From NCBI GenBank assembly GCA_036877525.1, contig JAZGTH010000099.1:372001-436000 (forward strand): a DNA stretch of 64,000 bases, read 5' to 3'. The translations under genes were made by a program, and so were the position numbers. Position 1 is the stretch's first letter. Every line of letters begins with the position of its first letter. Origin of the DNA: Chromobotia macracanthus. Taxonomy: Eukaryota; Chordata; Actinopteri; Cypriniformes; Botiidae. Positions 28,592-37,500 of this stretch are shown piece after piece. A model generated the notes under the pieces. It did not search any database, was not told where the DNA came from, and worked only from the letters and a program-made list of their open reading frames with translations.

Positions 28592-31500
28592 TAATGTTAC
28601 TGAAAGAATGTTTTTGATTACCTTAAGAGAACTGAGAGAATGTTAGCCAGCGTTCTAATAATGTTCCCTGTTAGCTGAATCAGCACTAGTCTGCATAAAC
28701 CCACAAGCAGGAATTCATGCTGGTCTCTGGTTTAAGCTATTGTATATTCCAATCATTGATTTTCTTCATAATCCTCTGTAATCACCATACACTTCTTAAA
28801 GAGAGTCTGTGATAACGTCATGCCTGTACAGATCCTGATTGGTGCGATCATCGAGAAGAGCCCAGCAGACAAGGATGGACGCCTCCGGCCAGGAGACGAG
28901 CTCATGTCTGTTGATGGAATCCTTGTGGCAGGAAAACCTCACCGTTACGTCATTGACCTGATGCACGGGGCGGCCCGGAACGGTCAGGTCAAACTCACTG
29001 TGAGGCGGAGAGTTCAGCCCACAGGTGAGAATGAGCAGTCATATGGATATTTTTAAAAGCATCCACCTTCATTCATCTTTAATGTATGAAAATGAGCAGC
29101 TTAGACATTCTGTGAAACAACTATTGTGTTCCATGGAAATTAAATTCATTCTCATATTTAAATGACAAGAGTAAGTAAATGATAAGAGAAGTTTTGTTTT
29201 TGAGAAAACTACAAGCAATAACTGAACAATCACAGTTTAGTTTTAGCTGATTAAGGTTTAAGGTTTGTTTCCTAACAGCTCCTGAGTTTCTCAGTTTCTG
29301 AACATTTATAGGTTGTTTGAATGTTTGTGGATGCTTGTGTGTGGTGATGAAGGAAATTCATATTACAGTATTTGTTGGTGTAGCTGATGCTCAGGTCATG
29401 TGGTATCTCAAGCTCTGCCTTTCTCATCCTCCTGCTGTTGGACTCGTCTGCTCACTCGTATCTTCCCTGGACAATCATTTCTCTCCTCAACATCTCAGTG
29501 GAGCTGAAGGGGAAATGTGTGCCTGGCTTTATTGGCTTACTGTTTGATCATACAGAGGCTTCATGGCAGCTTTAGCCAAACCTTTGCTAGCGTGTCTCTC
29601 TCTCCTTCCCATCTCTCTCACTTACCCTGTTTTTCATTACTTGCTGTGTGTAAAAATTGTAGATAGTGTTTGTAATGTAAGTGATATGACAGAAAGGTGG
29701 AAGAAAATAACTTTTCAAATGGAAATGTTCCTTTGAAGCTGCAATTCATATTGTTTTTGGTTAAAAATGAACACAAATCTGTTCCTGAGCAAGTCCGTGA
29801 CAGATCAGTGTTTCGCATGATCTCCTTAACTTAGATTTGGTCATCAATTACTCACTATAATGTTTATACAAACTTGTATAATCGAAAATGTGAAAGATTA
29901 TTTTTGTGCTGATTATAAGATTATTTTTCTTGTGCTGTTATCTTTAGGTGAACCCTGGCCAGAGAATGGCCGCAGTCCTGGCTCTACCCAGCACAGTTCC
30001 CCCAGGAGTGACTCTAGAATTTTCTGTAACAACTCCACCTCCTGCCAGAACTCTGCCCCATCCACCACAGGCTCCTCCCCACCAGATGCAGTAGCCAATC
30101 AGAATTTGCAGCCCAGTGATGTCACCATCCAGCGCAAGGAAAGCGAAGGCTTCGGATTCGTTATTATCAGTTCACTAAACAGGCCTGAAACCGCGGCTGC
30201 TGCTGGTAAGAATACTGCACTTTCAATATGAACCGTATTTGATCTATAGGCTGTTATAGGTTTAGCTTGTTAAATTGAATTTATATATATTTGATCTGTT
30301 GATGTGGATCGAACCCACAACTATACTCAGCCATCAGTTTGTGAAAACAAGCAACAAAAGTTTGCAGTGGCACTTAAAACAGAAATCTAGGGGGCAAGGC
30401 ACCAGCATTAATGTTGAAATGCCCTTTTTGTGTACACTGCGTCACATTTTATTCTTTTAAATACCCTGTAACGTCCCATAGATTCACATTGTAAAAACGT
30501 TACAGTAGACACATTTTTTGCTAATTTTCTCAGCTAAGAGACGAATCAGCAGACTGTACTTGTTTTGACCCCACAGTATTCTTTTAACATTTTGCCCCAC
30601 CCAGGAAACAGTGCTAATAGCTTGCTCAGACTGGCTGCTTCAGCGGGTCACAGCAGCATTAAAAATGCAACGTGTCTTTATAAACTTGTATTTTATTAAT
30701 GGATGCACCTCTATTTGAGGCTGGTTACAATGTTCTTTTGCAGCACCCACGCTTGAATATAAAATGGCTGCACTTAAATGGAAGGACAGAGTTCAGATCT
30801 TGCCGTATTACGTAAAATCTGTTTGCGTGTGTGTGTGTGTCATCAGCTGTGCCTCACAAGATCGGACGGATCATTGAAGGAAGTCCGGCAGACCACAGCG
30901 GGAAGTTAAAGGTTGGGGATCGCATTCTGGCCGTCAACAACCAGTCTATCGTCAACATGCCACATGCAGACATTGTCAAACTTATCAAGGACGCGGGACT
31001 CAGCGTCACACTCAGGATCATCCCGCAGGAAGGTGAGTGTGTGTGTGTGTGTAGCACAAGTGCTGAGTAAATGTTACTTTCAGGTTAAATGCAGTAGGGA
31101 ATTAGATTATAATGCAGTTAATTGTGTGTAGTGATTTAAATTTAGCTGATGTTTGAATCCATAGCAACAGTGTATTCAAGATATGCAATTATTCAGTTTG
31201 TGTGTTTCCTGGGAATCAAACCTATGGCCCTGGCTTAGCAAGCACTATAGCAGTTGAGCTAAATGAACCTAATATGCCCTGTTTTATTATACACTTGTGT
31301 CCATCTCACCAGTAATTTTTAATCCATGGGGAAAATCTGCATTGCTTGCATAATAATCTTGTTTGCACAGTCATTTACTGTAATGCAAGTCAACACACGG
31401 CTACAGAATTTGCACAGCAAACATCATGACACACCAAAACTAGATTTCTCCCACCATAATCAATACAGCTGTCTGCAGTGCAAGCACCCAACATCTTACT

Positions 31501-34500
31501 ACTTGGATTATAGTCAAGCTTTATTCATTTTAGATGTAGTTGCTCAAAAATTGCTTTTATATTTATTTTTCCTGACATAAACCCACACCCACCTTGGAGC
31601 TCTCTCGTCCTCTTTAGTCCAATCAGGTGTTTTCTAGAATGAGAATGTCCCGCCCCCTAATGTTTTTTTAAAAGCCCCCTCAGTATGTCCTGCCCAAACT
31701 TACTGTTTTACTGTAGGAAACACATCAACACAAGAAACAAAGCTTTCACTTTTTAAACAAAAAGAACTTCTCAAAGTAATTGATTTTTTTATTAGTTTTT
31801 ATATTATTAGATTGTACTTGAGAGTGTGTTGCAAATATTTGTGATAACAGATCTGTCATTCTTATGCTTTATGTATTTCAGAGACAAACAGCACGCCCTC
31901 TGCAGGCAGCTCAGAGAAGCAGAGCCCTATGGCCCAGCCCAGTCCCGTGTGCCAATCCAGCACTGTGAACCAGAGCAGTGCTGCTCCTCAGCCCAACTCC
32001 ATCCCTCAGTCCAACTCTGCACCTCAACCCAGCCCTGCAGCACAACCGAGCTCAGAAGCACAACCGAGCCCTGTCACTCAAACCAGCCCAGCCAATCAGC
32101 CCGGCTCATTGATCCAGCAGAACACGCCCAACCAGCCCTCAGCAGTGCCAGTCCAAATCTACAGTCACGACAGTGGGTAAGACAAACATACTTATCTTTA
32201 TAAGCTCATTTGCTTTGAATCTGATTTAGTGATGCTTGACTTATTTTAGGCTTAGTGATTAAACAAACCTAATCTCTGAAGCATAATTCACCCCACACAT
32301 TTCTGTTATGGACCTGAATCATGAGAGGTGTGCTATTCTACTAGAAAGCAAAATTTGCTTTAAAAATCCCAATCTCAAGGCATGTTTATGGACCAGAATA
32401 TCATAACAATTAGGGGTTGGGCTCTATCTTGGCTCATTTAGCAACCACCTAGCAACACCCAGGCAGAAAACCTTAGCAACTGAACAAAGCACCCCAGCAA
32501 CTGTATTGCAGTCACTCATAATTCCCTATCAGTGAGTTTTACATAGACGAGTGCCACACGTTTTCATGTCATAAATCAATAGTAAAATCTGCCAAATGTT
32601 ACTTTATAACTGTATCACCACTGTTACTGCACTATTTTGCTAGCAGAATAAATTAATAATTCTAACTGCTAATAGAGCATTTTACAGTAAGTTTTACAGT
32701 AATGGAAAACTTCTGCTCTTTGGTTGATTCACACCACCAGGTGTCAGTATAAGATGGCTGAAATATCGGCCACTGCTGCATAAACGAAAAATTGCACGTT
32801 TAAAGAAACAAACTTTGCTGAAGTTCACTGTCCTCTGAACCTCTCTGGCTCCGTCATGTACCCTCGCTATTAAGTCATTGCGTAAAATCACTTATCTCTA
32901 ACAGAACTGAATAATTTACCTGCCTGGCTCTTTAAGAGTTTTTTAATCATTTATATAACCTGCGGGGCCAATGATTTCACATCTTGCTTCTCGTGCTCAC
33001 TCGAGTTTCAGTATACACCCTAGAGCTCCTCAGGCTTTGCCATTTTCAACAGAACATTATCCTGCATTAAACTTTAAAATTAATTAGAGCAGTGGTTATA
33101 TCAGTGGAAGGGTATTTTGACAGCATACACTGGAAAACAGACAATACAACAGAGTAAATATTATGAGAGTTTGTACATTCATTTTCCTCCCCATTCCAGT
33201 ATATATTAAAATGGTTGTTTGCTAAAAGTGTTAGCGGTTTGGATGAGTTTTTGCTGATAGAGTTTGCAAAAGCTAAGCTTAAAGCATTTACATTTATTCA
33301 TTTGACAGACACTTTTATGCAAAGCAACTTTCAAGGTATTCAGGAGTGTATGCAAGGTATGCATTTTATCAGTATGTGTGTTCTCTGGCAATCAAACCCA
33401 CAACCTTTGAACTGCTATTGTAATGCTCAAGCGAATAGCTCATCATAGCTCTGTCATCATTTGATGAACCTCATGTTGTTCCACAGTGTTTTAAAATGTT
33501 CGCACTGCTTTGTTTCATACAACTACAACATACAGTGACCGGAGACTGTCCATCTTAAAGTTCTGCTGAAGCCATGCGAAAACTTTGTGTGAGGAAAAGA
33601 CCGAATGTCATTATTCACTGATAATCGTCCCCTCCACCATTGTTTCCAAGTGTCATACGTATAAATACACATATTTTTGCATCAGTATTTCAGTCTATGT
33701 GAGTCCATTTCTTTCTCACCTATCTAGCAGCTATGTCATCTGTGACTTTGCCTGAACTCATTGGTTCTGTGATTTGATTGGTTGTTTAGCTACAGGTCAG
33801 AGGTGAAGGCAAGACAGGATGTAAAACCTGACATTCGGCAGCCATTTACTGATTACCGTCAACCCCCAGTGGACTACCGGCACCCTCCTGTAGCAGACTA
33901 CAGACAGCCTCCAACACTGGATTACAGACACCCCCCACTGCTGGACTACAGACAGCTGTCCACAGACCCACGCACCTTCCCCTTACCTGACTACAGGATG
34001 CCACAGGTAACTGTTGCTGCTCCTCCCTCCACATAAATGAATACACCTGTACAATAGTTTTATATATTGAGTAACAGTGCAAACACAGATGGCATAGTTC
34101 ACCACTTATCAATAGGCGCATATTGCATCTATAGTTGTGCAGATTAAGTAATAGTTTGCTGGGCTATTTGTTATGTTATATGTGTCTAAAGTCCTTTATT
34201 CTTGTGTGTGTGTGTTTGTATAGGATTTCGATTTCTTTACAGTGGAGTTGGAAAAGGGTATGAAAGGTTTCGGTTTCAGTATCCGTGGAGGCCGTGAGTA
34301 TAAGATGGACCTTTTTGTTCTGCGATTGGCTGAAGACGGACCAGCCATACGCAATGGGAGGATGAGGGTGAGCTGACATCACTTCCTTTCTGTGAAAGAC
34401 TGTCTGTTAGTCCAGCGTGCCACTTAAATAATTAATTGATGATCTGATTGCTGATATGCGTTTATCCACTGACCAAAAATATCTGAAGACAGAGAGCTAC

Positions 34501-37500
34501 TTGTACAAACACACAGCCCTGCAACCGTTGCCAAAATGTGCAGCCTTTCACAATCACATTGCACACAATACCGTATCCCACAATGCAAAGCGCTTTACTT
34601 GACCTTCCATTTCCAGTGTGAGAAATAAACCAGAAATGATTATAATCTTGATTTTTAATATCTTTTTCTTACCCTATGATTTGATCTGACTGCCAAAAGT
34701 TTTGACACAAAATTGATGAAATTGCATCTCAGATCTATTCATCTGTCTATCTATCATATGTTTCTCCTTTTTCTCTCTTCTGCTATTGGAAAGCTGTCAT
34801 AGCTAATATGAATAAAACAGCCCCTTTAGGATATTCTTTCTCTCACTCGCATTTTAATCATTTTATCTTCATCTGATAGTCACTTACGTGTACACACACA
34901 ACTTCAGTCCTGGCTTTAACATTATCCTCTCTTTTTCAGGATGTGAATGTAATCGTAAAACGTTTCCAGTATTGGAAAATGCCTTCAGAAATGAACTGTA
35001 ATAAATTTGTGATTGAATAGACCTGTGGTATTTAAAAACTCTATTAAACATGAAGTCATATAGCCCCTACAAGACACTGCTTCTGTAGATTGCTGCAGTT
35101 ATCCTGGAGATACACAGTGATGAGCTGAATTTAAGAAAAAAATGCTGACACTGTTATCTGCAAACTTTCAGCAATGTTCTCCGCCCTGGAGGTCAGAGGA
35201 ACCAACCTCAGCTGTGCTCCACAAACAATAACCAGAGACTCATTGTCTATAATGAGGGAGAGATGAGGGCCATTCAAACAAAACCAAATAAATTATCAGG
35301 AAAGGTGGCCTCCACATAAACCAGACCATTGAGAGACATTCTCCATGTGTTACTATAATTTGCTTCCTCATTTCCCGCAGCCCCTGGCCAGTTAGTTCAT
35401 GGACAAAAGAGAAGTTCTACATGCCTTCATGCTAGGCTTAAAATTAGCAAGTATGTGGGCAGCGTTTACTGCATTAGGGTTTCCCACGTTTTCACAATTA
35501 TGTAGCCTCTGGCTTCATTATTTATTTGTTTGTCTGTTAAGGGAGAATTTGAGAGTGACAATACTGATGATCAAACCGGGATCCTTTATATTAGAAAGGG
35601 CAGTTAACGGTCCCTGGTTATCTAAGCAGTCACATACCTTGTGACTGCCAATACAATCATTGCTTTTTCATTATGGTATTACTGCTGAAATTAATAGGTG
35701 CTAAAGCTTATTCATGACTGCTAATTGCTGATTAGTGCTTAACTAAAATAGCCAACAGCTAGTGAGTTACAGACTGTTGATCCTACCAGATAACTATCCT
35801 TAATAAACAGCATTGTAGATTTGCACATTATCCTCACAAATGTCATATTTTTATGTGGTGTTTAAATGCAATATGTTGTTTAAAACTTTAACGCGGTTTT
35901 GGATAGAAATGACTCTTGTTGTTTATTTGACCCTTTCTAATAATCAGAATTGTTTAATGCATCTAAATGTGCTATAGTTGTAAAGTAAGTCAAATTAAAA
36001 CATGGAGTATTTGCAATATTGATATCAAAGTCATGAATGGAAAAGGTTTGTGAAGTTTTAATTAAAGAAGATTTTGGAAATAACCTCAACCAAACATGTC
36101 TGTAGTTACTGAGCAGACAAGCATTGGGTTGTTTTGGCTCATTCTTTGTGTTTAAATGGTTTAATTTAAGGTCAGTTCTCATTTGGCTATAACATACAAG
36201 AGAGTGCAGAAAGTTTCTCACAACATTGTGCAGAAAGGATCAATAAAACACGCATCTCATTGTAGAAATTTCACTGGTCCCTGATACACGTTGTGAGCTG
36301 CAGGGTCCTGTATAAAAAAAACACTCATTTACCTTAATTCCCCACATTATATAACCACATGATGCCCTTCAGCAAGCTATTTTTCTGTCTTAGACATTCA
36401 CATGTTTTCATCACAAGCCCTGATTGTTTAAATCATTTATTCAATACAGATATTAGCACTATTTTGTCTCTGTTACAGGTTGGAGATCAGATCATTGAGA
36501 TAAATGGTGAGAGCACGAGGGATATGACACATGCTCGGGCTATCGAGCTTATTAAATCGGGCGGCCGTAGGGTTCGCCTGCTGCTCAAAAGAGGAACAGG
36601 GCAGGTCCCTGAGTATGGTAGGTCTGCACAGGTTTTCTATATGCACACACTTTATCATTTAACATTGATTGTTACATTTGGTGTACAGAATCTGAAACAC
36701 CGAGTAACTATTAGTCGAAGATATAGAGGTATTTGGGTACTTTATGGTTGTCAGATGTTACATATTTATTTGTATATATTATATATTTATATTTTACATA
36801 TTTATCAATGCTATTATAGTGAATAGCAGGCAGAACAATGTCGGTACAAATGGGCCGTCACGTTGTTAAATTGTATGGATTATGTGTGTGGATGGAAGGC
36901 CAAATTGTATCAGCATTTGGTTAAAGACAATGAAAAAATGCAGAGAAAAGTGGAGTTAGTTCTGAGAAAAGATAACATTGGTTTACAGATGCCATCTGGA
37001 TTTGTTTAGTTTTTTAATTCTTGGTCTAAACAGGCTTGTGCACTAGCAATTTAGTGACAAATGTTTTAAAGTAGTTGCAGATATAAAGCCTGTAAACTTA
37101 ATTGAATGTTATGATAAAAGATGCTGCTTTGATATTGAAGCGTGACTAGTTATTTCAGGCCAAAATCACTGTAAAATCATCCTGTTGTACACTAATCATT
37201 AATAACTGCAAAATAATACACTGTAAAGAAATCCTTCCATTTTCCTGCTAACAAAACACTCATTTTTAACATGCCTATGAAAAATTGCCCTCTTTATATT
37301 CATGCAGATATAACTAGTCCTCTTCTCTTTCATCTTTGTTATGGCTGTCAGTAAATAATTCTCTTTCTCTTTGTGAATTTTCCTCACTAAATATAATCTC
37401 TACACTGATCTTAATACTGTCTTAGCCTGCAGCTGCTGTTCTAACACTAATGATTGGTCTAGGTTGTTACTTCACCTCTTATAGGAATGGTACCTTCCAG

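Larger units (their letters stand above)
32177..33789. other. magi2 intron, 1.6 kb, two repeat copies
   Basis: Non-coding; repeats at 32400-32530 and 33277-33435 are listed separately. Confidence 0.7.
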